Below the pieces are notes generated by a model. That model saw only the letters and a list, made by a program, of their open reading frames with translations. It did not search any database and was not told the DNA's origin. Source: Clostridium sp. AM58-1XD (GTDB lineage: Bacteria; Bacillota; Clostridia; Lachnospirales; Lachnospiraceae). From it: 64,000 bases of DNA. A program made the position numbers and the translations under genes. The stretch spans positions 62,001-126,000 of the forward strand of contig NZ_QSDR01000008.1 of assembly GCF_003464085.1 (NCBI RefSeq). The letters run 5' to 3'. Positions within the stretch are counted from its first letter, which is position 1; each line of letters opens with the position of its first letter. Of this stretch, positions 1 to 8,646 are shown piece after piece.

Positions 1-914
1 TTCTTACCTTCAGGGCTGTACGTTCGCATTCTCGAATGAAGCATTTCGATCACATCGGAATCGTAAATCTGTATCATTTTTCCTTCAAACGTATTGTCCA
101 GACAGACTGAGGAATATGTCTGAAGAAAACATTTTTTCTTAAATGTAAACGCCGTATATATTCCATACGTGTCATCTTTTGTTTTTCCTGCTGACGACAG
201 CATCGGCAGCACGTCTTCCAGGCGTTTATTTAAAATGGCAGCCTGATCGGCTGCCATCATTCTGCAAGCGCTGTCATTGACATAAAACACTTCATTCGCC
301 TGGTCTAGTATGATAATTCCTTCCTGAAGACTCTGAAACATCTCCAGCCCATAGCTGCCTCTGGCTCTCACCACGGCCTTCTCTATGGCTGTAAAAACAG
401 AATCTCTCCCTGACTGAAGAGAAACGGTCTTCATTCCTTCCTGCTGGGCAAAATATACAGGAGCCACGCCGCCTGCGATTACGTCGAATCCGTCTGCCTT
501 CGCCTTCTGGATCGCATCAATTAGCAGTCCGTTCGGCGGAATCCTTATGACATCCACGTCTATGGACAACATCTCTCTGATTCTGTTTAAATCATATTCC
601 AGAACCGTATTGATGCTGATTCCCACTTTCTTTCCCAATGATTTCGCCAGCGTGACAGCCTCAGCAATATCCTGGAAACTGATTTCTATAGGCACTGCCG
701 TCACTCCGGCCTCCCGTTCAATTGCCTTGGCCATGCCGCCGCGGCTGATGAACACTTTGATGCCGTTTTCCTTGTACTTTTTAGCAAATTCAACGGCAAC
801 GCTGTTGTTCACACAGTAAATGACTCTGCACGGCCACTTTCTTTTCCTGCACTCTTCCTCTGCGATATCAGCAATTTCTCTCTGAGGCGCCAACAGTACG
901 CAGCATTCTTTCAT
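1..914 (-). CDS. PrpR_N/PAS-type sigma-54-dependent regulator, 3' end outside window
   Basis: The minus-strand frame is open from ATG at 914 to the window edge (304 codons). Residues 1-190 read as a PrpR_N sensor domain (two Rossmann-like halves; FISRGGMAKAIE near 55-66 and VIAGGVAP near 148 fit the family pattern). Residues about 195-290 read as a PAS domain (GIIILDQANEVFYVNDSA). In this family an AAA+ sigma-54 activator domain and a HTH follow; they would lie beyond position 1, so the sigma-54 role is inferred. The gene starts 14 bases after the stop of the cell-wall protein upstream, so the two are probably cotranscribed. A sigma-54 promoter occurs at the other end of this window, but no link between them is shown. 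Confidence 0.85.
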   Translation of the reverse strand, partial: MKECCVLLAPQREIADIAEEECRKRKWPCRVIYCVNNSVAVEFAKKYKENGIKVFISRGGMAKAIEREAGVTAVPIEISFQDIAEAVTLAKSLGKKVGISINTVLEYDLNRIREMLSIDVDVIRIPPNGLLIDAIQKAKADGFDVIAGGVAPVYFAQQEGMKTVSLQSGRDSVFTAIEKAVVRARGSYGLEMFQSLQEGIIILDQANEVFYVNDSACRMMAADQAAILNKRLEDVLPMLSSAGKTKDDTYGIYTAFTFKKKCFLQTYSSVCLDNTFEGKMIQIYDSDVIEMLHSRMRTYSPEGK

Positions 915-928
915 TTATGCACTCAACC

Positions 929-2185
929 TCATCTCATGATCCAGACGCCGTTCGCATCCAGCTGGAATCCATTAATTGTCGTATTTGCTGCCATGGAGCC
1001 GTCGCCCGGATAGAAATAGTAGTATCCGTCGCCGATTTTATACCATCCCTCTATCATAGCGCCGCCAGGGCCCATGTAATACCGTTTGCCGTTCACAGTG
1101 AGCCAACCGGTCACCATTGCGCCCTCCGGTCCGTCTGGGCTGGGGTTCAGATAATACCAGGCATTATTCAGCTGAATCCATCCAGTCTTCATGGCCCCTT
1201 TCGGGCCGTTTCCATCTGTACTCAGGTAATACCATATATTGTTGATCTGTTTCCATCCCGTCTGCATGTAGCCGTTGGCATCAAACAGATACCATTTATC
1301 CGACCATTTCAGCCAGCCGTTCTTGTGATAATTGCCGTCGGGATACTTAAAGTACCAGTTGTCGCCATCCTGGATCCATCCGACCTGTCCGTTGTTGCCG
1401 CCGCTGCCTGTTCCGTTGTTGTCCGTTTGTCCGCTTCCGTCAGAAACATCTTCTGATGCAATATACTGTTCATCTGATTCTACCCAGTCACTCTTCTTGC
1501 CATACTTCTTCTCATCTGAACTCTTCGGCACTGTCCTGACCTTAAAACTGTAGGTTCCCTTCTGGGTCATATATGGATAAAAGTTATAAGATGTTGCTTC
1601 AATCTCTTCTACCTTCTTAATCAGGGAACTGCCGCGGTACAGATACACATCGTACGCTCCGCTGCTGCTGTCGCCTCTGCTCCATCTTGCCTTTCCAAGG
1701 CTGTTTTCCTTCCAGTATGCATCATCCGGCTCGTCGTACGTACCTTTGATCGGATTTAGCTTGACTGTAACTACCAGATCGCCGTCGTCCTTCTTCGCGT
1801 CCACAAAGCTTCCGCCGCTTACCGAAACGTTGCTGGAACGATATGTCCCGCGGAAATAGTAATCATCATCATCTGAAGTAAGCCACACCTTCATCTTCGG
1901 CTCGTCTCCGACCTTCATATCCTTGGATTCTGATGTCACCCATTCCACTTCCCGGATAATATATTTACCTGATGTCGTATATACATATACGCCTCCGTCA
2001 TTATCTCCAGCAGAACTTCCATAAGACAGATCCGGCAGATGTTCCCCAACTTCCACATCATCTGCTTTGATCTTAATGCTGACTGACGAAATCGTATGAG
2101 AGGCGGCAAACGCCGGTATGCATGTATTGACGGCAAATATGCCGGCAAGCAGTATTAACCAGACTTTTTTCCTGAAACTTTTCAT
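929..2185 (-). CDS. Secreted cell-wall-binding repeat protein (choline-binding type)
   Basis: 418 aa from ATG 2185, which sits 7 bases behind AGGAGGG; the longer frame upstream has no comparable ribosome site. Residues 1-27 are a signal peptide (MKSFRKKVWLILLAGIFAVN, cleavage after AFA). Residues about 30-250 are a non-repeat part; its second half (KARWSRGD, YDVYLYRG, GTYSFKVRTV) looks like a fibronectin-III-type fold. After a Gly/Asn linker come about six aromatic repeats of the form GW...WYY...G.M.TGW (about 270-418), the CW_binding_1 pattern that attaches proteins to choline or related cell-wall polymers. Export and surface location follow from this; the specific role is unknown. It lies between two PrpR_N-type genes. 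Confidence 0.88.
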   Translation of the reverse strand: MKSFRKKVWLILLAGIFAVNTCIPAFAASHTISSVSIKIKADDVEVGEHLPDLSYGSSAGDNDGGVYVYTTSGKYIIREVEWVTSESKDMKVGDEPKMKVWLTSDDDDYYFRGTYRSSNVSVSGGSFVDAKKDDGDLVVTVKLNPIKGTYDEPDDAYWKENSLGKARWSRGDSSSGAYDVYLYRGSSLIKKVEEIEATSYNFYPYMTQKGTYSFKVRTVPKSSDEKKYGKKSDWVESDEQYIASEDVSDGSGQTDNNGTGSGGNNGQVGWIQDGDNWYFKYPDGNYHKNGWLKWSDKWYLFDANGYMQTGWKQINNIWYYLSTDGNGPKGAMKTGWIQLNNAWYYLNPSPDGPEGAMVTGWLTVNGKRYYMGPGGAMIEGWYKIGDGYYYFYPGDGSMAANTTINGFQLDANGVWIMR

Positions 2186-2234
2186 TTCCAATCCCTCCTG
2201 TTTACCTTTTAGGAAATACCTTCTGCCTAGTTTA

Positions 2235-2264
2235 ATTATACTGTCTACCAAACACCCCCGTCAA
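2235..2264 (-). promoter_or_regulatory. Sigma-A-type promoter of cell-wall protein gene
   Basis: Minus strand: TTGACG at 2264-2259, 18-base spacer, TATAAT at 2240-2235. It lies 50 bases upstream of the ATG at 2185. Confidence 0.7.
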
Positions 2265-2325
2265 CTTACATTATTCTTTCTTTTTTATTGCGCGGTCTTT
2301 TGCTCCATGAAACGGACAGGTACAG

Positions 2326-2592
2326 TTATATTTTATGAATGACTTCTTCATCGGAAACTGAAATATCGATGATCGGAATGCTCAGATCCATCTCTTCCAG
2401 CATTCTCCCCGATGCTCCGCGGCAGATAATCGCATCTGCTTCTTTGCTGTTTAGGTCTTTCGCTATCGTTACCGCATTGTCCATCGCGCCCTGAAGCACA
2501 ATCAGATTATCACTATCGGGTAATTTCCGTTTTAATTCGATCCCCATCTCCCGCATTGCTGGCGTAGTCGCTATCAGTATGATCTTTCCCAT
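2326..2592 (-). CDS. Half-length PrpR_N-like protein
   Basis: 88 aa from ATG 2592, 6 bases after AGGAGG. The sequence begins MGKIILIATTPAMREMG and contains ADAIICRGASGRMLEEM followed by IPIIDISVS, the pattern of the first half of the PrpR_N sensory domain. It stops about where the second Rossmann half would begin; I see no continuation in another frame, and the TAA is followed by low-complexity AT-rich sequence. It is either a remnant of a regulator or a free-standing ligand-binding domain. It lies upstream of the cell-wall protein gene, in the same direction, and has a distant full-length relative at 914. Confidence 0.6.
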   Translation of the reverse strand: MGKIILIATTPAMREMGIELKRKLPDSDNLIVLQGAMDNAVTIAKDLNSKEADAIICRGASGRMLEEMDLSIPIIDISVSDEEVIHKI

Positions 2593-2716
2593 GTCTCGTC
2601 CTCCTGGCACAATGGTAACATTTCCGGTAATTCATGTCAAATGCATGTAAAAGCGGCTTCTTCTGTATCCGGCAAACCGGCACACATACGAAAAATGGTT
2701 TCTCCTAGAACTTTAA

Positions 2717-2742
2717 CACTTTACAAGAACAAGGTCTTTCCT
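2717..2742. repeat. 26-bp motif behind the ribosomal-cluster terminator, copy 1
   Basis: CACTTTAcAAgAACAAGG followed by TCTTTCCT. The same motif, with 24 of 26 bases matching, is at 28812-28837. Both lie a few bases beyond the T-run of a minus-strand terminator. Confidence 0.6.
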
Positions 2743-2753
2743 GGAAAGCAAAA

Positions 2754-2792
2754 AGGCTGTCAGACAGGAATAATTTTCCTATCTGACAGCCT
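2754..2792 (-). terminator. Rho-independent terminator of the ribosomal cluster
   Basis: A 17-base stem (arms 2754-2770 and 2776-2792) with a 5-base loop, followed on the minus strand by TTTTTG. It lies 60 bases after the rplQ stop and closes the alpha operon. Confidence 0.9.
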
Positions 2793-2853
2793 CAATCTCT
2801 GCTTGGATAAATGTATCCGTTCAGGACGGCATACCTTCTAGCATAGCCTTCGA

Positions 2854-3389
2854 TTATACTAATTCGATCAGAACTTCCATAGCTCCATCGCCTTTACGCT
2901 GGCCGATCTTTACGATTCTTGTATAGCCACCGTTGCGGTTTGTATACTTAGGAGCGATCTCATCAAATAATTTTGCAGGAAGATCAACTGACTTTGTGTT
3001 TCTCTTCTTGCCTGCTAATTCTGTCGGAACAACTGTTACATCGTACAGAACCTTTAACATCTGTCTTCTTGCGTGAAGTCTGGACGGCATATCTTTCTTG
3101 ATTTCCTTCTCTACTTCATCGTAAACAGTAACTTTCTTTCCGTCTTTTACTTCTTTCACTCTCTTGCCGTCAGCATCTTTACGAGCTACTTTTGCAGTAC
3201 CTTAACGGTTTCAAAGTTGTCTTTTTCCTTAACAGCTAAAGCGATCAGGCCCTCTGCAACTTTGCGGATTTCCTTAGCTCTTGCTTCTGTAGTAACGATC
3301 TTGCCGTTGTGCAGCAGAGCTGTTACCTGATTTCTGATTAACGCTTTTCTCTGGCTGGAAGTTTTTCCCAGCTTTCTATATCCTGCCAT
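2854..3389 (-). CDS. rplQ: 50S ribosomal protein L17 (frameshifted in this sequence)
   Basis: L17 of the large subunit. The N-terminal part ([20 protein letters not shown]) runs from ATG 3389, preceded by GGAGG; the C-terminal part runs in another frame to 2854 (ending MEVLIELV). Adding one base near 3195-3200 (GTA|ACT GCA instead of GTACTGCA) joins them into a 178-aa protein. That length fits the clostridial form, which has a charged insert ([10 protein letters not shown]...KKVTVYDEV) absent from E. coli L17. L17 is essential, so the missing base is most likely a sequence error. It is the last gene of the alpha operon, after rpoA and a tandem-repeat spacer. Confidence 0.93.
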
Positions 3390-3479
3390 ATCTCTTTCCT
3401 CCATTTGTGGAACACCGCACATGCTTCTTCGGGCTTACTGTCACGGTGCCTAGCATCCATAAATTCCATTAGATTACTG

Positions 3480-3640
3480 CTTTTACTGCTCCTCTTACGG
3501 GAACCTTCTTGTTTCTTACGTAACAAGAAGTAGCATCCAAGCTCGTCGCTTTTACTGCTCCTCTTACGGGAACCTTCTTGTTTCTTACGTAACAAGAAGT
3601 AGCATCCAAGCTCGTCGCTTTTACTGCTCCTCGCTTGGAT
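3480..3640. repeat. 69-bp tandem repeat in the rpoA-rplQ spacer
   Basis: Two full units start at 3480 and 3549. A third partial unit starts at 3618 and is the 3' end of rpoA itself (TTACTGCTCCTC). Each unit carries a hairpin on the minus strand (CTTCTTGTT / AACAAGAAG, ACGTAAG between). The period is 23 codons, which leaves a spurious open frame. A degenerate trace (AGCATCCA, CTTTTACTG-like) lies at about 3450-3480. Confidence 0.9.
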
Positions 3641-4583
3641 TTAGCTGTAATCCGAGTTCTTTTAGCTTGGCTAGCACTTCCTCTAAGGACTTGCGGCCTA
3701 AGTTACGAACCTTCATCATATCTTCCGGAGTCCTGTTGCACAGTTCTTCAACGGTATTGATTCCGGCACGTTTGAGACAGTTATAAGAACGAACGGATAA
3801 CTCCAGTTCATCAATATTCATCTCTAATACTTTTTCCTTCTCATTATCTTCCTTCTCTACCATGACTTCTGCAGTCTTGGCATTTTCAGATAGATCAATG
3901 AAAAGATTCAGATGTTCGCTCAGAACCTTTGCTGCAAGGCTGACTGCCTCGTCAGGATCAAGCGTTCCGTTGGTATATACATCCAAAGTAAGCTTGTCAA
4001 AGTCTGTAATCTGACCGACACGTGTATTTTCAACAGAGAGGTTTACACGCTCTACCGGTGTGTAGATGGAATCCACCGCGATCACGCCGATTGGCAAATC
4101 CTCACTCTTGTTCTTCTCTGCGCTTACGTATCCACGGCCCTTTGTAATGGTAAGCTCCATATAGAACTTGCTGTCAGCGCCGCCGCTCAAAGTAGCGATT
4201 ACCTGGTCCGGATTGAGAACCTCAACATCCGCATCAGTCTGGATATCAGCACCAGTGATCACACCTTCGCCTTCAAACTCAATGTAAGCGATCTTAGGCT
4301 CGTTGCTGTCACTGTCATTTTTAATTGCTAAGTTCTTGATGTTCATAATAATTTCAGTTACATCTTCCTTTACGCCAGGAATCGAACTGAACTCATGCAA
4401 AACGCCATCGATTTTCACTTGGCTGACTGCAGCACCAGGCAAAGAAGAAAGCATGATTCTCCTCAGGGAGTTTCCCAGTGTAGTACCGTAACCTCTTTCC
4501 AGGGGTTCTACTACAAATCTGCCGTATCTCTTGTCTTCTGAGATTTCCGCAATCTCAATGTTTGGTTTTTCAAAATCGAACAC
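3621..4583 (-). CDS. rpoA: DNA-directed RNA polymerase subunit alpha
   Basis: 320 aa, full length for the family. Residues 1-230 are the assembly and dimerisation domain ([30 protein letters not shown]), followed by an acidic linker. Residues about 250-310 are the C-terminal domain with its helix-hairpin-helix core ([24 protein letters not shown]), which binds UP elements and activators. It follows rpsD as in other Firmicutes. Its 3' end has been copied into the tandem repeat just downstream. Confidence 0.98.
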   Translation of the reverse strand: MFDFEKPNIEIAEISEDKRYGRFVVEPLERGYGTTLGNSLRRIMLSSLPGAAVSQVKIDGVLHEFSSIPGVKEDVTEIIMNIKNLAIKNDSDSNEPKIAYIEFEGEGVITGADIQTDADVEVLNPDQVIATLSGGADSKFYMELTITKGRGYVSAEKNKSEDLPIGVIAVDSIYTPVERVNLSVENTRVGQITDFDKLTLDVYTNGTLDPDEAVSLAAKVLSEHLNLFIDLSENAKTAEVMVEKEDNEKEKVLEMNIDELELSVRSYNCLKRAGINTVEELCNRTPEDMMKVRNLGRKSLEEVLAKLKELGLQLNPSEEQ

Positions 4584-4625
4584 TACTAAGCCCCTCCTTC
4601 TGGGAATTATATCGAGGGTTTTTCT

Positions 4626-4710
4626 GTACTCTTTTTAATAGCGGCTACGCGAAAGCGGCAACGTCCGGCTCTAAAGCCGGACTATTGCGAAAGCCTATTA
4701 TTTAGAGTAC
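4626..4710 (-). other. Long hairpin in the rpsD-rpoA spacer enclosing the rpsD stop
   Basis: Outer arms GTACTCTTTTTAATAG (4626-4641) and CTATTATTTAGAGTAC (about 4695-4710) pair with a few mismatches. An inner perfect stem GTCCGGCT/AGCCGGAC lies at 4663-4682. In the mRNA the last codons and stop of rpsD form the 5' base of the stem. Confidence 0.65.
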
Positions 4711-5291
4711 AGCTCGACGATAAGCACTTCATTTACAGGAACATCAATTTCGTCTCTGGTTGGCATTTCTTTAACAGTGCCACGAAGGTTCTCCTGGTCA
4801 ACATCTAACCATGCCGGAACCATTCTTCCTGCTGTTACTTCTAACACGTCTTTGTATCTCTGAGAAGATTTATACTTCTCTTTGATTTCGATTACATCGC
4901 CGGCTTTTACTAAGTAAGACGGAACGTTTACAGGCTTGCCGTTTACTAAAACGTGCTTGTGATCAACGATCTGTCTTGTTTCTTTTCTTGTACGTCCGAG
5001 GCCCATACGGAACAGTACGTTGTCAAGTCTTCTTTCAAGAAGGACCATAAGGTTTGTACCAACCATGCCGTCCATCTTGGAAGCTTTTGCATAATAATTA
5101 CGGAAAGGTTTCTCCAGTACACCGTAAATGAATTTTGCTTTCTGTTTTTCTCTTAACTGAAGGCCGTATTCACTTACTTTTCTGTTTGCTCTTTTTAATT
5201 CTCTGTTTGATTTTTTATCAATTCCTAAATAGATTGGATCAAGACCAAGGGATCTGCATCTTTTAAGAACAGGAACTCTATCAACTGCCAT
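4698..5291 (-). CDS. rpsD: 30S ribosomal protein S4
   Basis: 197 aa, normal length. It starts MAVDRVPVLKRCRSLGLDPI after a GGAGG site; the S4 RNA-binding domain is at about 90-150 (LERRLDNVLFRMGLGRTR, VLVNGKPVNVPS). The N-terminal zinc cysteines of some S4 proteins are not present. S4 nucleates 30S assembly and in many bacteria represses its own operon. It lies between rpsK (15 bases upstream) and rpoA. Confidence 0.98.
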   Translation of the reverse strand: MAVDRVPVLKRCRSLGLDPIYLGIDKKSNRELKRANRKVSEYGLQLREKQKAKFIYGVLEKPFRNYYAKASKMDGMVGTNLMVLLERRLDNVLFRMGLGRTRKETRQIVDHKHVLVNGKPVNVPSYLVKAGDVIEIKEKYKSSQRYKDVLEVTAGRMVPAWLDVDQENLRGTVKEMPTRDEIDVPVNEVLIVELYSK

Positions 5292-5306
5292 TTTATTTCC
5301 TCCTAA

Positions 5307-5708
5307 TTAGACTCTTCTACGTTTTGGTGGACGACAACCATTGTGTGGAACTGGTGTTACGTCTTTAATACTTGTTACCTCTAAGCCACATGCCTGAAGA
5401 GCACGAATAGCTGCTTCACGGCCTGAGCCCGGTCCTTTAACCATAACGTCAACGGATTTTAAACCATGTACAAGAGCTGCCTTAGTTGCAGTTTCTGCCG
5501 CCATCTGAGCTGCATATGGAGTAGATTTCCTTGAACCTCTAAATCCCAGACCGCCTGCACTTGCCCATGATAAAGCATTTCCCTGTGCATCTGTTAATGT
5601 CACGATTGTGTTATTAAAAGATGACTGGATGTGCGCCTGTCCGCGTTCAACGTTTTTCTTTACACGCTTTTTTGTCACTTTCTTGCCAGTGGACATTTTT
5701 TTAGCCAT
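5307..5708 (-). CDS. rpsK: 30S ribosomal protein S11
   Basis: 133 aa. The N-terminus is basic ([19 protein letters not shown]); the conserved core includes [15 protein letters not shown] and the C-terminal [17 protein letters not shown]. It forms part of the 30S platform with S6/S18. It comes after rpsM, from which it is separated by a 128-base spacer with hairpin-forming sequence. Confidence 0.98.
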   Translation of the reverse strand: MAKKMSTGKKVTKKRVKKNVERGQAHIQSSFNNTIVTLTDAQGNALSWASAGGLGFRGSRKSTPYAAQMAAETATKAALVHGLKSVDVMVKGPGSGREAAIRALQACGLEVTSIKDVTPVPHNGCRPPKRRRV

Positions 5709-5836
5709 TTTAAACTAACCTACTTTCTCTTCAATTACTGAATCCTGTTTCCTGTTTTTAAAACATGCAACGTGATTCGTTTTTAGTTTCGTAACTTGCA
5801 CCGAACTCGTGATCGTAAGTTCACTAAGTGCTCTTA
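5709..5836 (-). other. Extended rpsM-rpsK spacer
   Basis: 128 bases without a gene inside the operon. Just after the rpsM stop it holds CACTTAGTGAACTTACGATC, with partial inverted repeats (GTAACTTGCA / GTAAGTT). The CTTAG core resembles the spacers at 12105, 12677 and 17581. Confidence 0.4.
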
Positions 5837-6205
5837 TTATTTCTTCTTGTTTGCTACAGTCTTTCTCGGACCTTTACGGGTTCTTGCGTTAGTCTTTGTC
5901 TTCTGACCACGAACCGGCAGACTTCTCCTGTGACGGATTCCGCGATAGCATCCGATTTCCTGAAGTCTCTTGATGTTCATAGCGATCTCTCTACGTAAAT
6001 CACCTTCTACTAACTGAGTATCAGCGATTACTGAAGCGATCTTCTTAACTTCGTCGTCGGTTAAATCCTTAACACGAGTGTCAGGACTCACGCCAGCCTC
6101 TGCAAGAATACGGTTTGAACTTGCTCTACCAATTCCGTAGATGTAAGTTAAGCCGATTTCAACACGTTTTTCTCTTGGTAAATCAACACCTGAAATACGA
6201 GCCAT
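5837..6205 (-). CDS. rpsM: 30S ribosomal protein S13
   Basis: 122 aa, starting [20 protein letters not shown]. The helix-two-turn-helix core ([19 protein letters not shown]) and the basic tail ([20 protein letters not shown]) that contacts P-site tRNA are present. It follows rpmJ by 35 bases. Confidence 0.98.
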   Translation of the reverse strand: MARISGVDLPREKRVEIGLTYIYGIGRASSNRILAEAGVSPDTRVKDLTDDEVKKIASVIADTQLVEGDLRREIAMNIKRLQEIGCYRGIRHRRSLPVRGQKTKTNARTRKGPRKTVANKKK

Positions 6206-6240
6206 TTGTGTAGTACACCTCCATTAATTATTAGTAAATC

Positions 6241-6354
6241 TTAACCTTGTCTCTGTTTGTGCTTCGGGTTTTCACAGATTACTCTGATACTGCCTTTACG
6301 CTTAATGATTTTGCATTTTTCGCAAATCGGTTTTACTGATGATCTAACCTTCAC
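6241..6354 (-). CDS. rpmJ: 50S ribosomal protein L36
   Basis: 37 aa, read directly on the minus strand: GTG start at 6354, with AGGAG 7 bases upstream, to TAA at 6241. The zinc ligands C11, C14, C27 and H32 are all there (ICEKCK, ICENPKH), so it is the zinc-binding C+ form. It is the first gene after the promoter at 6507-6535, with a leader of about 145 bases. Confidence 0.96.
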   Translation of the reverse strand: MKVRSSVKPICEKCKIIKRKGSIRVICENPKHKQRQG

Positions 6355-6389
6355 AGCAATTCTCCTTTCCTTGACTCCCTGATTATACA

Positions 6390-6414
6390 GACTTCAAACG
6401 CACCCGTGAGTGTC
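6390..6414 (-). promoter_or_regulatory. Leader hairpin before rpmJ
   Basis: GAC-N19-GTC hairpin ending 36 bases upstream of the rpmJ GTG. It matches the element at 19868-19892 before rpsJ in 19 of 25 positions, and both are preceded by TTTAT. Confidence 0.5.
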
Positions 6415-6506
6415 ATAAATCTCTGATTCTGCTTTTTCAGGTACATCACGCAGCTGGACTCACTTTTGGGCAAAGTTCACCCAGCATTCAACAAAGTCGC
6501 TTGAGC

Positions 6507-6535
6507 ATTATAACACTTATTCCGCATTTATGCAA
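6507..6535 (-). promoter_or_regulatory. Promoter of rpmJ-rpsM-rpsK-rpsD-rpoA-rplQ
   Basis: Minus strand: TTGCAT (6535-6530), 17-base spacer, perfect TATAAT (6512-6507). The transcript would start near 6500. Confidence 0.85.
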
Positions 6536-6619
6536 GCGATTTTTATATTTTACTCGTTCCCCGTTCCATAAAAATAACAGAGATACGGGAACCGCCTTGA
6601 CCTGGCAGTCAAGCCGTAG

Positions 6620-6651
6620 CAAAAAGTACCGCGCTTTCCATGCGCGTCACT
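6620..6651 (-). terminator. Probable terminator after infA
   Basis: Minus strand stem AGTGACGCGC / GCGCGGTACT (two mismatches) followed by TTTTTGC, directly behind the infA stop. With the promoter at 6507-6535 it separates the upstream cluster from the alpha genes. Confidence 0.6.
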
Positions 6652-6656
6652 TTTTT

Positions 6657-6874
6657 TTATTTATCTCTCCAGATAATTCTGCCCTTTGACAGATCGTATG
6701 GAGACAACTCAATTGTCACCTTATCACCTGGTAAAATACGAATATAATTCATACGAGCTTACCGCTGATATGTGCAAGCACCTGGTGGCCGTTTTCCAGT
6801 TCAACCTGGAACATGGCGTTCGGAAGCTTTTCTACAACTGTTCCTTCAATTTCAATAACGTCAGCTTTTGACAT
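6657..6874 (-). CDS. infA: Translation initiation factor IF-1 (frameshifted in this sequence)
   Basis: Read on the minus strand from ATG 6874 (AGGAGG 9 bases before) to TAA at 6657. [20 protein letters not shown], then ...[12 protein letters not shown], is followed in a different frame by [17 protein letters not shown] and ends GRIIWRDK. The stretch is 218 bases where 72 codons plus stop need 219; one base is missing near 6755-6760 (expected AAGCTTCGT, seen AAGCTCGT). The S1-like OB fold binds the 30S A site during initiation. An essential gene, so probably a sequence error. Confidence 0.93.
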
Positions 6875-6895
6875 GCAATTTCCTCCTAATAAACC

Positions 6896-7165
6896 TTAAT
6901 TTTCTCTTTTGAAATGCCTGATAAAAGTTTTGATTTCTACATCGGTTACAGGGAGTCCCTGAACCAGTTTCTGGTTCAGTTCTTCCTTCTTTACATGGAT
7001 GATCTGTACGTGTTTTTTATTTTTCCTTTTCGGCTTATCTGATGTCCGTGTTTTTCCGTCCGCCAGATAAAGGTATTCGCCCTCTTCACGCAATATGACA
7101 AAAATCTCATTTTTATCATGTCCGGACAGGCTCTTTACCAAACCGCCCTGCTCATAAATTACCAT
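6896..7165 (-). CDS. KOW-domain RNA-binding protein
   Basis: 89 aa, starting MVIYEQGGLVKSLSGHDKNE. This is the small KOW/L14e-like protein that clostridia carry between map and infA. The first 60 residues form the KOW barrel; the middle is basic (KTRTSDKPKRKNKKHVQ). It probably binds rRNA or the ribosome; its exact function is not established. It starts 11 bases after the map stop. Confidence 0.85.
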   Translation of the reverse strand: MVIYEQGGLVKSLSGHDKNEIFVILREEGEYLYLADGKTRTSDKPKRKNKKHVQIIHVKKEELNQKLVQGLPVTDVEIKTFIRHFKREN

Positions 7166-7176
7166 TTCTCACCTCA

Positions 7177-7931
7177 TCATTTCGGTAAAGAGAGAATCTC
7201 TGGCTCACCGTCTGTAATCAGAACCGTATTTTCATAATGAGCAGAAAGGGAACCGTCTTCCGTTACTACGGTCCAGTCGTCATCCAGACCTGCCACGTCA
7301 TAACGGCCAGCGTTAATCATCGGCTCGATCGCAAGCGTCATGCCTGCCTGCAGTTTAATGCCTTTTCTCTTCTGTGCAAAATTCGGTACTTCAGGGTCCT
7401 CATGCATCTCTGTGCCGATTCCATGGCCAACCAGATCACGTACGACTCCGTAGCCGAATTTTTCTGCATAAGCCTGTATTGCAGAGGAAATGTCATTTAG
7501 ATGATTTCCAGCTTTTGCAAATTTAATCCCTTCAAAAAAAGATTGTTGCGTAACTTGGATCAGTTTTTCTGCTTCCGGACTGATTTTTCCAATACCATAA
7601 GTCCTGGCTGCATCTGACTGGTAACCTTTGTAAATAACTCCTGTATCCAGCTGACAATATCGCCTTCCTGTAGAAATCTGTTTTTCCTGGGAATTCCGTG
7701 AACTACTTCATCATTGATCGAGACACAGACAGATGCCGGAAATCCCTGATAGTTTTTAAATGAAGGAATACAGCCGTAGCCTCTGATTATCCGTTCGCAT
7801 AACCTGTCGATTTCCCAGGTAGACATGCCCGGCTTCAGAGCTTCTTTTAATTCTTCATGAGTGGCGGCGAGGATTTTCCCCGCCTCCCTCATCAGTTCAA
7901 TTTCCCTTTCGGATTTAATTGATACCGCCAT
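7177..7931 (-). CDS. map: Methionine aminopeptidase type I (frameshifted in this sequence)
   Basis: Removes the initiator methionine from nascent proteins. The start MAVSIKSEREIELMREAGKI (7931) and the end (7177) are in different frames. Adding one base near 7661 (GTC AGC CTG GAT for GTCAGCTGGAT) gives an unbroken 251-aa type I enzyme. The metal ligands are then in place: Asp in VSLDTGV and GYQSDAA, His in VGHGIGTEMH, Glu in LAIEPMI and AHYENTV. It lies 2 bases after adk. Probably a sequence error. Confidence 0.93.
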
Positions 7932-7933
7932 GA

Positions 7934-8578
7934 TTACTCTCCTAAGATTGCTGCAATATCCTGGAATACTTCATCCAGATCCTTTGTTCCGTCTACCTCG
8001 GCAAGGCAGCCTGCCTTCTTATAATAATCGATCAGAGGCTGCGTCTGCTCATGATAAACCGACAGGCGTTTCTGTACGGTCTCCGGCTGATCGTCGTCAC
8101 GAAGTACGAGTTTATCGCCGCATACGTCGCAGATTCCTTCTGTCTTCGGCGCGTTATACACGATGTGGTAGGTCGCTCCGCATTTTAAACATGCTCTTCT
8201 TCCGGACATTCTGGATACGATCTTCTCATCCGGAACATCTACATTGACTGCGTAGTCAATCGCATCGCCCATATCTGCCAGCGCTTTCGTAAGGCTTTCT
8301 GCCTGTGGAATCGTTCTTGGGAAGCCGTCCAGAACATAACCGTTTTTACAGTCATCTTCCTTAATTCTGTCCATCAGCATCCCGATCGTGATCTCATCCG
8401 GTACAAGCTGTCCCTGATCCATAAATGCTTTCGCCTTCATGCCCAGTTCTGTTCCGCCCTTGATATTTGCTCTGAAGATATCGCCGGTCGAAATATGTGG
8501 AATCATATATTTCTCTGCGATTTTTTTTGCCTGAGTGCCTTTTCCGGCTCCAGGAGCTCCTAACATAATAATCTTCAT
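7934..8578 (-). CDS. adk: Adenylate kinase
   Basis: 214 aa from ATG 8578, preceded by AAGGGGG; the longer frame upstream lacks a site. It interconverts ATP+AMP and 2 ADP. P-loop GAPGAGKGT is at residues 7-15, the NMP-binding segment at 30-60, DGFPRT at 84-89, and a lid with four zinc cysteines C130, C133, C150, C153, as in many Gram-positive enzymes. It sits between secY and map, the usual Firmicutes order. Confidence 0.97.
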   Translation of the reverse strand: MKIIMLGAPGAGKGTQAKKIAEKYMIPHISTGDIFRANIKGGTELGMKAKAFMDQGQLVPDEITIGMLMDRIKEDDCKNGYVLDGFPRTIPQAESLTKALADMGDAIDYAVNVDVPDEKIVSRMSGRRACLKCGATYHIVYNAPKTEGICDVCGDKLVLRDDDQPETVQKRLSVYHEQTQPLIDYYKKAGCLAEVDGTKDLDEVFQDIAAILGE

Positions 8579-8646
8579 CGTATAACCCCCTTTTATTTTT
8601 TCTTTAAAGACCAAAAGAAACACGCCAGGCGTGTTTCTTCCAGTAA

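Noticed and set aside
3338..3595. 85-codon open frame over the 69-bp tandem repeats
   Set aside because: It is open only because the repeat period is a multiple of three; it has no family pattern and runs into the rplQ 5' end.
3480..3640. Repeats considered as a CRISPR array
   Set aside because: The units are contiguous without unique spacers, number two and a bit, and include the rpoA stop.
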